Part shown: piece by piece, positions 35,041 to 47,711 of the stretch
Position numbering within the stretch: the first letter of the stretch is position 1
How the letters are laid out: the number at the start of each line of letters is the position of its first letter
DNA from: Castanea sativa
Taxonomy: Eukaryota; Streptophyta; Magnoliopsida; Fagales; Fagaceae
NCBI RefSeq assembly: GCF_040712315.1
Contig: NC_134023.1
Coordinates: 69,166,757-69,230,756, forward strand
Direction: 5' to 3'
DNA: 64,000 bases
Made by a program: the position numbers and the translations under genes
The notes under the pieces: model-generated
Seen by the model: the letters and a program-made list of their open reading frames with translations, nothing else
Databases searched by the model: none
Told to the model about the DNA's origin: nothing

Positions 35041-36851
35041 ACTACACATACAACTTTCTCAGATCATATCTTGTGCTTTTTCCAAAAGCAAAAAGTTACA
35101 TCCATTATTTCACATGACTTGGACTAAGTCTTCACAGTTTGAATCATGGTGTCTTTCCACCAAACTACAGTGATGATTTTTATTAAATAAAAAAAAGGTG
35201 CCAGAAGGTAATTTATTTTATATGATACTGAAAATAAAGCGAAAGAAAGAATTTGTTTTTATGAGCCTATTCATTGTTTTTTGTCCGGCTGGCTTATACA
35301 GTGTGGTCCCATACAAAGTTGTGAATAACTCTCTGATAAATTTCAATGTTTTGAATAAACGCTTTCAACTCTTCAAAACTTTGTCTTTGTCTACTGACAT
35401 AGCCATGTATTGTAGGCTTTAGCCTTAAAATTAAATTTTTTTTCCTATTTTTTTTTATTTTCTATTTAACATTCTAACAATTGGTGTATCTTATTTAGGA
35501 GAAAAAAAAATCTACGTATAATTATTATTATTAAAATATATTATGTGAGACAAATAAAATTATAATTATAATAAAGACTTTAAATATGTGTGTATATATA
35601 TAAACTGAACCAACTTTTGGTACGAGCCTCTTTTAGACTATAGTTTTTGGTTTTTTGGGTTTTATAAGATTATGTGTTTTTTGTTTTGCATTTGTTTTTT
35701 TGTTTGGCATTTGTTGTGACTGGGAACAATTTGTTTGTTTATTAAATTTAAATATTGTACATAAAATGAGTACTGATAGATTGATTGATAGTTTTCCACT
35801 AGTGAATCAGGCAATTCAAGTGCTATACTGTGGAGAATTGTACTTCATTGGGTGTTATTGTACTTTTTTTTTTACTGTTATTACTTAATTTAAAACCTAA
35901 AATAAACATAAATTATGTCTGAAAATATTTTAAAATATACATAAATATAAATATTAATTAATTGTCTAACCCCTAACATATTGTACTTTTGTTTTTCAAG
36001 AATGGTTGCACCCCGTGCCCATACCCATCTCGATGTCCATGCAAAATTGCATTACACAGTATTACAATTGCTCAAAGATGCAAAGCACTGTATTATTGAG
36101 TTGATAAACTTTTCTTAAAGCTATTCCAAGTTTCCAACTATCACCAATCATCAATACTATGTACGTTATTGAGTTGATAAACTTTCGGACACTTTTTCAT
36201 TTCTAACTTTTTCTTTTTCCCTATCTAATACATACTCACATTTTCCTTTCTCTCTTAATTTCACTTTTATCTAATCCCTTCAACAAGCAAGAAAGCTACA
36301 CCCACTACACATACAACTTTCTCATATCACATCCTATGCATCATGGTGTCTTTCCACCTGACGATCTTTATTTGAGATGACAAAACTAAGACTTCATAGT
36401 TTGCATCATGGTGTCTTTCCGCTTGACGATCTTTTCTAAATAAAAAAGGGTGCAAGAAGAGAATTTATTTTCTTTTTGATGAATAAATACTTTGATTGAG
36501 GGAAGTAAATTAAAAGAACCAATTAATGGCCTTGCTGATATAGTTTCACACAAAAGAGGTTTCAATTTTGGTTGATTTCATAATGTTGTTGCCCTTTGTT
36601 ATAGGAATTTACCAAATTCCTAGATCTTTGAGAGACAAAAATAAAAGAAAATAGAAGAAAAACAACACATATTTGTTTTTTTTCCTATCTAATTCATTCA
36701 TGATTTCCTCTCTATCTTAGTTTTTGTCTAATCCATTCAACAAGCAGGAAAGCTACATTCACTACTAATACAAAGGTAGGCCAGGATGGGGCCAAAATTT
36801 CGAATTAGTAAGGCAAAGTATAAGGAAAAAAAAATCCAATTTAGTATTAAT
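35041..36851. other. RLP B upstream spacer
   Basis: No gene. Contains several copies of an RLP-upstream block (tggtgtctttccacc, at about 35145, 36350 and 36410) and a direct repeat of ttattgagttgataaactt near 36094 and 36163. AT-rich. Confidence 0.5.
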
Positions 36852-37388
36852 AAACTAATAACAAAGAACAAAGACACAAAAACATTGTTTTGTACATAGT
36901 ACATTACTAGACACAAACTACGATTATTTCTTACTACGATATTAATGAAATCAATGTAAAATTATAAGAAAAAGGTGGCCAAGACTTTTGAAAGAAGAAG
37001 CCAAATATAAAATTGTGAAGAATATACTTTTTCCATTTCCCTTAAGGTTGAGGCCCAGGCACTTTTGGACCCCACCTGGCTTCACTCTATACAAAGGAGC
37101 TTTCTCGGATCATATCTATGCTTTTTTTAAAAAAGCAAAGAAGTTACATCCATTATTTGAGATGGCCAAGACTTCTTTTATTTTTGGTTTTTTTTTCCTA
37201 TGTGAGAAACAAGATGACCAAAGACTAAGACTCTGCTTCGTGGTGTCTTTCCACCCACTACAATGACAACCTTTTCTAAATAGAAAAGATAGGAGAAGAT
37301 ATTTTCTTTTCTTTTGATGAATGAATACTTACATTGAGAGAAGAAAAAAGAACCAATGACCTTGTGGATATACTTTTATGAAAGACAT

Positions 37389-37637
37389 TTAACTTTTGGT
37401 TGATCTCATAATGTTTTTGCTTGTGTCCCAAGATGTAAAATTATTTTCATCTATAAAGTTGATCACAGAAGCTTTGAGTTGTAAGAGAGCTATTCTCTCT
37501 TGCTCCCAGCAACCAAAGCACCCATTGAAATATAGTTGAGCAAAAACTAACACCGCCAAAAAGCAAAAACGTCTCAACTCATCTAATTTTTCTTTTCCTG
37601 AATTTCCGTGACAAAAATAAGATAGAATTTTCTCCAA
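37389..37637 (-). pseudogene. RLP first-exon relic, copy 1
   Basis: Encodes the signal peptide and N-terminal cap only ([42 protein letters not shown]). The ATG used in RLP A and B (VMELGRF) is degraded to LDELRRF, and no downstream exon follows. It is the trace of a third RLP. Confidence 0.8.
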
Positions 37638-38263
37638 ACAAAGTATTCTTCAGTTAAAATAGCCACAAGCATGCTACATATTGAATGACACTAACTAATT
37701 AGATTCATTATAATCTATCAATCTGTAATTTTTTTTTTCTGTAATAAATCAATTTTATAATAACTTAACATTTCCTATAAGAATATAAGATTACCTACAC
37801 AATTGAAGACTTGGCGTCAATGGTGTCTTTCCACGGTTCCACCCACCATCTTGACTTTTATCAACTTATTTTGTCAAATTAACCCAAACTAGACGCAAGG
37901 AATGACCTCTGGTTGTGGGAAGCTAAGACTTCTTTCTTGTTTTTATTTTAATTTTTTGTGGGGAAAGGCTAAGAAATATAAGGAAGCATGTTTAGGGGTT
38001 AGGCCAAAGTTTTGTACATTTTTAACCCATAAAATTTTCCTCCAAATCTAGTTGGAATTCCAACTCATTTTATGAAGTATATATATTAAAAAATATAATT
38101 CATAAAATTATTTAAATAAATCAAAAAATTATTTAATAATTCATTTAACTAAAAAGAATACATACATGGAGACAAAACAAAAGACTTTGGCTAGACACAG
38201 TATTTTGTCTTCGCACTGTGGCCTCTTGGTAGCGCATTTGCCACCTGATAAGCAGTCCAGCTT

Positions 38264-38475
38264 CACTTCCACTAAATGCATAGAGTACACTATAGTGTAG
38301 GGCCTTGGGAAAAGAAAAAAAATTGTCTTAGTTGCACAACAATTTCATCATTCATTTTTCTTAAAAAAAAAAAAAAAAAAATTCTTCATCCACTTTATCA
38401 TAATTTTTGCCAAGCCTAGTGTAAACATTATTTGCATTTGAAGCTTTTCTCTTGTTGCTAATGTCCACAGTATAG
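38264..38475 (+). pseudogene. DnaJ intron relic, copy 1
   Basis: Matches the first intron of DnaJ copy 2 (about 23263-23470): aaatgcatagagtac, tagggcc.tgg.aaa, cacaacaatttcatc and gctaatgtccacagt. No exon remains. Also found at 46429-46625 and 60345-60545. Confidence 0.7.
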
Positions 38476-39001
38476 AGTCAGAACTTGGAGTTAGAGGGAG
38501 CAATTTTAGTAGTGCCAATTCTTTACTATATAAGTAATTAAGACGGTTGTCTAGAGCCCCAAGTATATAAGAGCCCCAAATTTTAACTAATTTGATTATT
38601 TTTTTTATTGTAATACCAGATATTAGCCAATAAATAAAATAATATTTTTATATCAAACAAAAAAAGGAGAGAAATAAATACTACATCCATAACATTTTTC
38701 ACACCATTTTTATAATAATAAGTCAAAATAAAATTAGATTATTCTCAAATCCACCACCATTCAAAATACGGCTATTGCATTAATTCACCAGCATCCCAAT
38801 TATATACTGATATTAAACAATCCACTTCAGCATCAAAAAGGGGCCTGCCCCGCCAAACCTTATGAAAAAAAAAAGTAGTTTGCATATTTTCAGTCCAAAA
38901 ATATATATTTATATTAGGTTCCTCTTCCAAGTAGCTTGGCCTCCTCCCCTTCAAAATTATCAATCCAAACACATGTAAATCATTAACTCATAATATAACA
39001 A

Positions 39002-39600
39002 ATCTATATCTATATATATTTAAAAGCTGAAGCGTAGCATTTCCTGTTGCTACTCTCCTATTGAGCCACATGTCAGCATTTACGTCATTATTATTTTTTT
39101 GTTAATAAACTAAATTATTTTATTTTTGTTATTTTTCTATTAGTCTTTTAATGATTCCACAATTATCACTTCAACTTCCATAACATCCCTGACTTTTCCC
39201 CTCTTTGTTGTTTTCAACTTCTATAATTTTGAGTGGGGAGATCGCTATGTTCCTTAAAACCATAAGGTATATTAAGCGTGTTTTATATATTAGAGTATTA
39301 TGTGTTTTATTTTTTTATTTTTTTATGTCTCTTTTACAATGAATTGTTGCCAAGAAAAATGGTTTCCTTTCTGTTTCTATGCTAAATGTAATCTTAATAT
39401 TTGCAATTCAACGTTTCCACGCGTTTGTAATCTTAATATTTGCAATTCTATGCTAAATAGACCGCCACCATCCTACTAATTATATACTATTATAAAAAGT
39501 CCCACATTTGCTCTAATAATGCAAAGCGCGTCCCTTAAAGCTATTCCCAGATTCCAACTACAACCAACTCTTTTTCATTTCTAATTATTTTTTCCGATCT
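39002..39600 (+). mobile_element. Possible Helitron-like 5' end
   Basis: Begins tctatatctatatatattt and aaaagctgaagcgtagcatt, which resembles the TC-starting 5' termini of plant Helitrons. No CTRR 3' end with a hairpin could be assigned, so the right boundary is a guess. The duplicate lies at 61064. Confidence 0.3.
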
Positions 39601-39985
39601 AATTTATTCACGTTTTCCACTTTACCTTCCACTTTTTTAACAAGCAAAAAAGTTACATTACATCGGTTTGCTAGTGTCTACTGTTTTTTTCCAAAGTTTG
39701 AGGAGACTTGGACTTAAGACTTCACATCAATGGTGTCTTTCCACCCACTATCATAGTATCTTCTTTTTATTTTGCTAATATAAAATAAAAAAGTGGAAGA
39801 AGTTGAACCATTTTCTCTTGGTCAATAAGTAGTTTAATTGACTTAACCCTATTATATGTATTCTTTCGCCTTTAGTTTGGCCTTAACTCAAGAGAGGCTA
39901 ACAACTTTAGCATCAATGGTGTTTTCCCAATTTTGTATCTAGTACTTTCTTGGAAAATATTTAGTGATGACTAACCCATACCATT

Positions 39986-40830
39986 GGCCAAAATGAGCAA
40001 GTGCCCTTTTCGCGCAAAAAAAAGCAGCATTCTGCCCCATTTCTCAAACTAATTAGGGAAATGTCCCTCTTTTATAACTCGATTTTCTCAAAATAGAGTT
40101 TCAATGTAAAACTCGATTTGTAGAAAATAGAGTATGTGGCGATCAAACTTAAAAATAAATAAAAAATAAAAAATTGCATGGAACTCAAGTTCATGGAGCT
40201 CGAATTCCATAAAAAACGACACTATAGGTATTAAAAACGCCACTACAGGCCTCCATGAAACATAGCTATAGGTAAAATTAAAAAAAAAAAAAAAATTGCA
40301 TGGAACTCGAGTTCGTGGAGCTCGAGTTCCACAAAAAACGCCTCTATAGGTATTTTAAAATGCCACTATAGGGCTCCTTATGGAGCGATCAAACTTAAGA
40401 AAAAAACTTGCATATTAAAATGCCACTACAGGGCTCCCTATGGAGCCATCAAACTTAAGAAAAAAACTTGCATGTTTTAAAACACCACCATAGGGCTTTA
40501 AAACTCCACTATATGGCATTAAAAAATTGCATGGAACTAGAGTTCATGGAGCTCGAGTTCCAGATTTTTTTTTTTTTTTTTTAATTTTCAGTTTGTGGCA
40601 TTAAAAAATTTCATGAAACTTGAGTTCATGGAGCTCGAGTTCCAGAATTTTTTTTTTATTTTTTTTATTTTCAGTTTGCTATAACTTGATTGTCCAAAAA
40701 TCGAGTTTTAAATTGAAACTTGATTTTGAGAAAATCGAATTTCAAAATAGAGGCATTTCCTTAATTAGTTTGGAAAAGGGGGAAAAATGCTAGATATTTT
40801 GTGTGAAATGGGCATTTGCTCATTTTGGCC
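39986..40830. mobile_element. MULE-like element with internal palindromes, copy 1
   Basis: The inverted ends GGCCAAAATGAGCAAGTGCCC and GGCCAAAATGAGCAAATGCCC (other strand) extend over roughly 150 bp. They are flanked by cccataccatt at 39975-39985 and 40831-40841, a 9-11-bp duplication. The interior repeats palindromes of the type ggaactcgagttc..gagctcgagttcc about four times, and a cgccactatagg..ccttatggagc block. No transposase. It lies within the RLP-spacer repeat. Confidence 0.75.
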
Positions 40831-41277
40831 CCCATACCATTGGTTTATGAGCTTTGCATTGTTTAAGAAAAACCTTAACCGAAGAAGGGGCCAAAGACTT
40901 TGGAGTCAATGTTTTTTTGTTTTTTGTTCTTTTGATAGTTAAGGGTATGAGAGATTTTAACCTTGGATGTCTATATTGGAAATACTAAAAAGGTAGCAAA
41001 TAGTTGAATTACAAGGCTCTTAGCATGTCAATTGTGCTTTCTTATTTCATATCTAAGACGCTATTTGAAAACATTTCATAGTAATTAATGATTAGCCTAT
41101 ACCATTGATTCTATTAGCTTTACATTATTTGATGGGTGAAAGCCATTAGATGGATATATTTTGAAGTTACAAAGAGATCAAGAAAAAGCCAATGAGCTCA
41201 AGCTCAAATGGCACAGGTACATGATGATATTAAAGAACCTTTAGAATAGAAATAATCAAATAATAAAATAACATTAA

Positions 41278-42500
41278 GGCAAAAACACTATTTTGGTCCC
41301 TACATTTTGAGGTTACAGTCAATTTGGTCCCAATATTTTGATAGCAGTCAATTTGGTTCTTGTTATTTTCAACTTGCAGTCAATTTAATCCCTGTCGTTA
41401 ACCTACTAACGGAAAATGTTTATGTGGCAAATGGTGTGTACAGTTGGCACATTTTAAACTTACATGGCAACTAAATAATAATAATAAATTTGGATAGATA
41501 TTAAAAAATTCCAACTCAACATTTAAATTTTAAAAAAAAATTTCTCAATTTTAAAATCCATTCATTTTCTCGTCCTTTCTTGCATTTTCTCGGAAACCAA
41601 ACACAAAGAAAATTTCTGTCATTTCCTTTTCTCTCACTTTCTTGGCAACCAAACAACAGCACTCAAATACTCTCTCTAAAAATCCACAAGAATTCCAAGA
41701 AAAACGGAGTTAAGTGTCTCAGAAAATCCCAATACATCTTTTTATCTTTAACCTCAAGCTAAAATCTAAAACTCCTTTGTAAACCCATACCCCCATCAGT
41801 TCAGCCCAAAGGCCTCCCCTTTCTCTCGATTTCTCGATTTCTTCTTTTTTTCAATTAATCTCTATCTCTCTATCCTAGGTTCAATTAGATTGGCTTTCAT
41901 GGAGATTAAATGGCAATTCTGGACAGATTAGTGATTGACACGGTGTTTTGGGCTCTCAAGGATTTGGAAGGATGTGGGTCTTAGGTTTTTGAGGATCCAT
42001 GCAACAACAAAATATTTACCTTTGTTTTGCTATTCATAAAATTTTGCTTTCATTGCACCACCGTGTATTGCCAAGAGATAACGATTTCTAAACCATCGAA
42101 GTTGAATCGTTTGGTCTGGGTTATATTGTGTGTTTATTTTATTTATATGGGTTTGATATGGGTTTTTGCATATTTAGTTATTAAGAAAATGCAATAAAAT
42201 AAAAGTAAATCTTGATGTTTTAATTTTTTCTGATTTAGAGTTTTAATCCTTTAATGGCTGAGGTGGAGTTTTTTAAATATTTATCCAAATTTTTTATTAT
42301 TATTTAGTTGCCACTTAAGCTTAAAATATGTTAACTATATAAACCGTTTGTCACGTAAACATTTTCTGTTAGTGAGTTAACGATAGGGACCAAATTGACT
42401 GCAAGTTGAAAGTAGCAGGGATCAAATTGATTGTTACCAAAATATAGGGACCAAATTGATTGTAACTACAAAATGTAAAAACTAAAATAGTGTTTTCACC
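41278..42500. mobile_element. MULE-like element with about 130-bp terminal inverted repeats
   Basis: The ends GGCAAAAACACTATTTTGG and GGTGAAAACACTATTTTAG (other strand) continue as inverted repeats built of 'caatttggtccc' units. A perfect 9-bp duplication TAACATTAA flanks it (41269-41277 and 42501-42509). The core (about 41560-42000) resembles a gene leader and holds an open frame at 41580-41762 (GNQTQRKFLSFPFLSLSW), perhaps captured sequence. No transposase. Confidence 0.8.
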
Positions 42501-42639
42501 TAACATTAAATTTTGTTAGGATCAATGTGTTAGTGTTGGAAAATTCCATGACTTTGTAACTGGCAAATTGAGTATGCAATGAGTCTATGAAGTTCAGATC
42601 AAGTTCAAGATAACTAGTGCAAGAAACAGCTCAAATTGG

Positions 42640-42850
42640 CCATATGGATAAATATATAGTGAAGCTTTTACAAAGGTAAATCTTATTCAATTGGTTTCTG
42701 CGGAGCTTACCAGTGTCTAATAAAAGAAGTGCTTGTTTCTGCAATCTCCTAAAACCGGTGATAGGATTGGATGTGCCTATCTTCTGGTTTTGAACATATT
42801 GTGAATTCTTGAACATGTCACATGTTGACATGTGTTTATGTGTTTACTGA
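42640..42850 (+). other. DnaJ 3'-flank relic
   Basis: Matches sequence just downstream of both DnaJ copies (3890-4030 and 29720-29890): agtgaagcttttagaaag, attcaattggtt and ggattggatgtg..tattctggttttga. No exon is attached. Confidence 0.65.
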
Positions 42851-44094
42851 ACATAAATTTTTTTTTTCATTTTTTAAATTAGAAACATTAAAGCCTTCAA
42901 AAAAAATAAAAAAACTAGTAACTTTTTTTTTTATTATCAAACTCTAAATCCCTTATTCGACGATAAAATTTTTTATCAATTGAGCTAACTGGAACCCACA
43001 AAAAATCGGTAACATAAAAAGTGTCAATCTCATAAATGTTGACAAAAAAGAAAGGAAAAACTCATTAAAATTGATTTCTAAAAACAACGTATGAGGAAAA
43101 AAAAGCTATCGACTTGAACAAAAGTACGGCATTTGAACTTAACTAATTATGTGACACTTGGACAAACAATTGGATCATTCATTGAAATTGAGAATTTTTA
43201 AAAATAAAAAAGTAAGCAAATTATAGACAACTTATGATATAATGATCGAAATCTAATGTATTGAAAATAACAATTAAATCCTTAGATAAAAGTAAAGCTA
43301 AAAACACAACAAATGAGCAAGAGATTGGATAGTTTGGGCATATCATTCAATTTGTTCATCGCCAGGGGAATGTACATTTGAGGGAGTATATATGCATCAT
43401 AATAGAGGTACAATATAGAGTGTAATTGTTGAGCTTTACATGGGGAAGGTGAATTCTCTCTCTATCTTTGCACGAATCACATATCAAATTACCAACAGCA
43501 ATTAAACCAAAAATGTGAAACACAATCTTTGTCCACTAGAATTACACGAAGAAAAATTCAAAATTTTCAGTCATAAAGATCAATTAAAAAAATTCAACCT
43601 CGGAATAAAAATCCAAGAAGATGAAACACGTGAATATGCAATCATCAAAATGGAGGCAAGAAACACGTGGCTATGTCAGTATTTCAACGATTCTAATCAA
43701 TCTCCCTTTCCTCTCTATCTCTTAATTAATTACCCTCTTGTTTGTTTTTTGGAAAGATAGTCTTCATTCAACAGTCAAAAAAGTTGCGTCCACCACTAGT
43801 AATATACGAAATTTGCATTATTTAGGAAGACCTAAACAGCTAAACTTAACAAAGACGCCAAGGACTTATATTGTGCTTTCTTGGATAATCCTTCGTGTCT
43901 TTCCAGTTTCTACCAACCATCATGTTTGGAATGTTTTTTTCTAGGGTTTTGTGTTCATGAGCTTGTTAAGAAACAAAACAATTTTCTGGAGCTCAACTTG
44001 ATTACAAAAAAAGTCTCAAAAGAATGAACAAGCTTCACTTGTTTACAAACAAAAAAACATAAATACGTTTTATACCAAGTTTTACAACCCTACC
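42851..44094. other. Spacer with duplicated RLP-neighbourhood pieces
   Basis: No gene. 43260-43480 matches 17220-17470. 43795-43930 carries a degraded RLP-spacer repeat. Confidence 0.5.
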
Positions 44095-44290
44095 AAAGAC
44101 TGACAAAGTTTTTATCCAACTCTTATTTATGCTTCCAATTAAGCAAAATAGGTTTTCAGTTGAAAATAGACCACCAGCATCGATCCTACTTATATATACT
44201 GTTATAAAACCTATCCACATCACAGTAAAACAATTGCTTTTTTTTTTTTTTTTTTTGTAGAACAATTGCTCTAATAATGCATAGCGTGTT
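44095..44290 (-). promoter_or_regulatory. Orphan RLP promoter/leader relic
   Basis: Matches the leader and TATA region of RLP B (34945-35045): actgacaaagtttttatcc, aagcaaaataggtttt and a tatatatac motif. No RLP coding sequence follows on the - strand, so it marks another lost RLP copy. Confidence 0.6.
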
Positions 44291-44734
44291 GGTTAAAGCT
44301 TCACATTTTCCTTTTACTATTTTACACAATATTCCTAATTGATGCAAAAATGTCTATATCTTGAAAAATGTTCACATTTAACATATGAAAATATATGTAA
44401 ACAAAAAAAAACAAAAAAAGCTATAAACTTTCATGTGCTTTCTTCTAAAACCCTTGAGAAGACCTAGACTAAGACTTGGCATCCATGGTGGCTTTTCCAC
44501 CAACTACCATGAGAATATATTTCTATTTTATCAATATAAACTAAAAAATTAGGAGAAACAATTGGGGAAAGTACGTTAAAAAAAAAGGAAAAAAAAGAGA
44601 AGAGCACCACACTTTTAAATGGGACATATTAACAAAGCTCACACTTCTAAATGAGACACTTCAAATGAGATGTTTTAAAATGGTAAAAAATTTGGCATTA
44701 ATGAATAGTACTGTTCCAACTTTAGCCTAACAAG

Positions 44735-45080
44735 ATTTTTGGGTCCAAGCACCATGGGAGTTCATAAAAGTCACAACTCACAATTAAAATTAAAGGTGAT
44801 ATTTCCTTATAATGAATAAGAAAGATTTTTAATTATTAATATATGCTCTCTTTCATAATGATAAATAATTATGCATAAAGTCAATTAGAGAATCTTATAG
44901 ATGTGTCAAAACAGGTGTGTAGTTCGGATCCGGTCAATCGGGTTTGAGTTGAAAACATGTCCGTGTCAAAATGGGCCATTTTAAACATATAAGAAATGGG
45001 TCTTGTTAATTGGGTTGTGGGTCGGGTTGGTTTGGGCAAGGCAACCCATATTTTCCACATGAATTTTTTATGTAGGAAAA
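44735..45080. other. Paralogous segment with the Pack-MULE empty site
   Basis: Matches 19440-19464 joined directly to 20647-21115. The sequence gggtccaagcacca at about 44745 has a single copy of the 9-mer and no insert. Confidence 0.75.
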
Positions 45081-45336
45081 ATTACAATTTACTCCTTTGT
45101 GGTTTGACCGAAATTTTAGTTGCTTATTTGTAGTTTGAGGAAAAAAATGGTTGATTAATCTTTGTATTATGATTGCTCTTAAATCTATATTCCCCTAGTT
45201 CCAGCTATTGGCATTGGCTTTTTTTGTCCTATTTTTTATGTGCTATCATCTTTGATTTTGCAATTAGGTCTTTTCTTTTTAGCAAGCTTGCACCAATTAT
45301 CAATACTTTATTAATATGTACATTATTAATAATGAC

Positions 45337-45340
<4 letters not shown>

Positions 45341-45370
<30 letters not shown>
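45341..45370. repeat. (GT)n microsatellite
   Basis: Fifteen GT units. Confidence 0.95.
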
Positions 45371-45373
<3 letters not shown>

Positions 45374-45599
45374 AGATACTGAACTTTGCATTACTTAAGA
45401 AGACCTAAACTTTTTTTCCCTTAGGAAGAAGAAGGCTTGAAGTTAACTACAAGAGGCCAAATACTTGATGTCAACGGTGAATTGCGTTATTTATTTATTT
45501 GAAAGAAACATTGTATCATATCAGCAAGTTTTATAAAAACAAGTGGTACAATGGTAGTGGTGTGAAAATGGTTATGTAGGAAATGGGTGAAGGGGAAAC

Positions 45600-46050
45600 C
45601 CGTGAGTGGAAGAGAATGAGAGAGTGGAATATCGTCGTAATTGGTCTTGACCGTAAAAAATTTAGGACCTTTTTCAGTGCTTTTGAACCACCGTAATAGG
45701 TATTTGTTTTGTAAATACCTATTGCGGCAGTTTAGAACCGCCGTAATACCTATTAAGAAAAACAGTTTTTATATATTGAACCATCATAATAGATATTTAT
45801 ATTGTAATTACCTATTGCAACGGTTTAGATCCGCCATAATAGACCCTGTATAAAAATAAATAAATAAATAACAAAAAAAAATACCTATCTTGATATTTTC
45901 AAACTACTGCAATAGGTTTTATTCTTCTGAAGTCCTACTATAAACCTACCAATTGCCGGAATTTACCATAGTTGTTGCGGCGCTTAGAAAGGCACCACTA
46001 TAGGCCTAGGGTTTACTCTGGCAATAACCAAAATAGTCGTAATAGGTGAC
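45600..46050. repeat. Inverted subterminal-type repeats, CACTA-like relic
   Basis: Three or more diverged copies of a motif pairing ccgtaataggtat with atacctattgcgg, joined by tttagaaccgcc. Such short inverted units are typical of CACTA transposon ends, but neither a CACTA terminus nor a 3-bp target duplication was found. Confidence 0.4.
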
Positions 46051-46279
46051 ATATAGTGGTTATTTGAGAAGACCTAGAATAATCTAGTGCTTTCTTGGAA
46101 AGTCCTTGAATTAATTACTTGCTAGTGATGCTTGGGAATTGAGATATTAAATGTTTTACAACATAGCTTTTACAAATGGAAATACCACCAATCACAAAAG
46201 GTTATTTGAACACTCATTAATTATTTTGTTGAATGACACTAATTAATTTTATAATTCATAAAATTATTTAAATAAATCA

Positions 46280-46900
46280 CAAAATTATTTAATATATCAT
46301 TTAACTAAAAAGTATATATACATGGAGACAAAACAAAAGACTTTGGCTATACACAGTATTTTGTCTTCGCACTGTGGCATCTTGGTAGTTCATTTGCCAC
46401 TTGAGACGCAGTCCAGCTTCACCTCCACTAAATGCATAGAGTACACTATAGTGTAGGGCCTTGGGAAAAGAAAAAACTTGTCTTAGTTGCACAACATTTT
46501 CATCATTCATTTTTCTCCACAAAAAAATTAAAAAAAAAAAATCATCCACTTTATCATAATTTTTGCCAAGCCTAGTGTAAACATTATCTACATTTGAAGC
46601 TTTTCTTTTGTTGCTAATGTCCACAGTATGGAGCCAGAACTTGGAGTTAGGGGAGCACTTTTAGTAATGCCAGCTCTATACTATATAAGTAATTAAGATT
46701 GTTGTCTAGAGCCCCAAGTATATAAAAGGTCCCAAATTTTTAACTAATATGATTTTTTTTTTTTTGTAATACCAAATATTAGCCAATAAATAAAATAATA
46801 TTTTTATATCAAACGAAAACAAGAAAAAAAAAGAGAGAGAAAGAAATACTACATCCATAACATTTTTCACACTATTTTTATAACAAATATTAAGTAGCAT
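46280..46900. repeat. Third, diverged copy of part of the segmental duplication
   Basis: Parallels 38100-38760 and 60180-60830, including the DnaJ intron relic (46429-46625) and the flanking tatataa.aggtccc region. More diverged than the other two copies are from each other. Confidence 0.7.
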
Positions 46901-47426
46901 GTTGTTACAAGCTGTTATTAATCATAGCAAAAAAATAATTTCAGTGGTGGGTTGAAATTAGAATTTAGAACCGGTAACAATTTAACACCTAAGATTTGAT
47001 GTAGCACTTCTCCAAAAAAAAAAAAAAAGCAATACACAAAAAAATTTACCACATTTTTCATAATAGTTTAGTTGGCAAAGTTCTACTAGTTCTCATTTAG
47101 ATCTACTACTAACATCACTCTTTTACTTACCACTATTAATCCATATTTGGTGCAAAAATTTTCTTGTAATTAAAATTTCAATTGCTTTGGAATTTTTATT
47201 TTGTGGGTTACTTATAAGTGGGAGGAAAAAAAAAAAAAAGATACAGCCTGATAACTTACTGCAGACCCAAACTCCAATTTGGGCTAGAATGGACCGAAAT
47301 AGACTAAAATGACCCGTAATTTTATTCGAATGAGAAAGGGGGTTTCTTGTTCCAGTTTGCATTCCGGAAAGGTATTGACAACATTGGTAGGAGCCTAATT
47401 GACTACCTGACTCATCATTTGTGAAG

Positions 47427-47520
47427 GAATCTGAATCCAAAGCAACGTGAATTGAAAAGGCATGCCAAAGAAGAGCAAGCAGAATATGATAAGCCTATCA
47501 TTGAGGCAGAGAACATTTAA
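47427..47520 (+). pseudogene. DnaJ last-exon relic
   Basis: The sequence ccaaagcaacgtgaattg followed by gccaaagaagagcaagc.gaatatgataagc matches DnaJ exon 29234-29330, with small deletions and a changed end. The preceding acceptor cag is now aag. The 3' flank (47525-47620) continues the match. It is a third trace of the DnaJ gene. Confidence 0.8.
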
Positions 47521-47711
47521 AATCTTGCATCCAGATATCCAAGTTGTAATTGTAAATATTTTTTATTGTTCTTTACTATTGGAATTGATGTATGCATGTT
47601 AATTGTAAAGCCAATGAGCATTGCATTATATGAGAATACCTAAAATCAAGAAGATGCTAAAGATTTATGGTGCGTATGGATTGAGGGTGAGAGAGTGGAG
47701 GAGAGGAGAGT

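Larger units (their letters stand above)
36852..41997. repeat. Segmental duplication, copy 1
   Basis: Matches 57879-64000 nearly base for base apart from insertions. It contains an RLP exon-1 relic, a DnaJ intron relic, a Helitron-like start, RLP-spacer repeats and two MULE-type elements. The second copy runs off the window, so the true length is unknown. Confidence 0.9.

Noticed and set aside
38215..38262. tRNA-like phrase (ggcctcttggtagcgcatttg) near the DnaJ intron relics
   Set aside because: It looks slightly like a tRNA D-arm or A box, but no cloverleaf or B box could be drawn, and the copy at 46377 has lost the resemblance.
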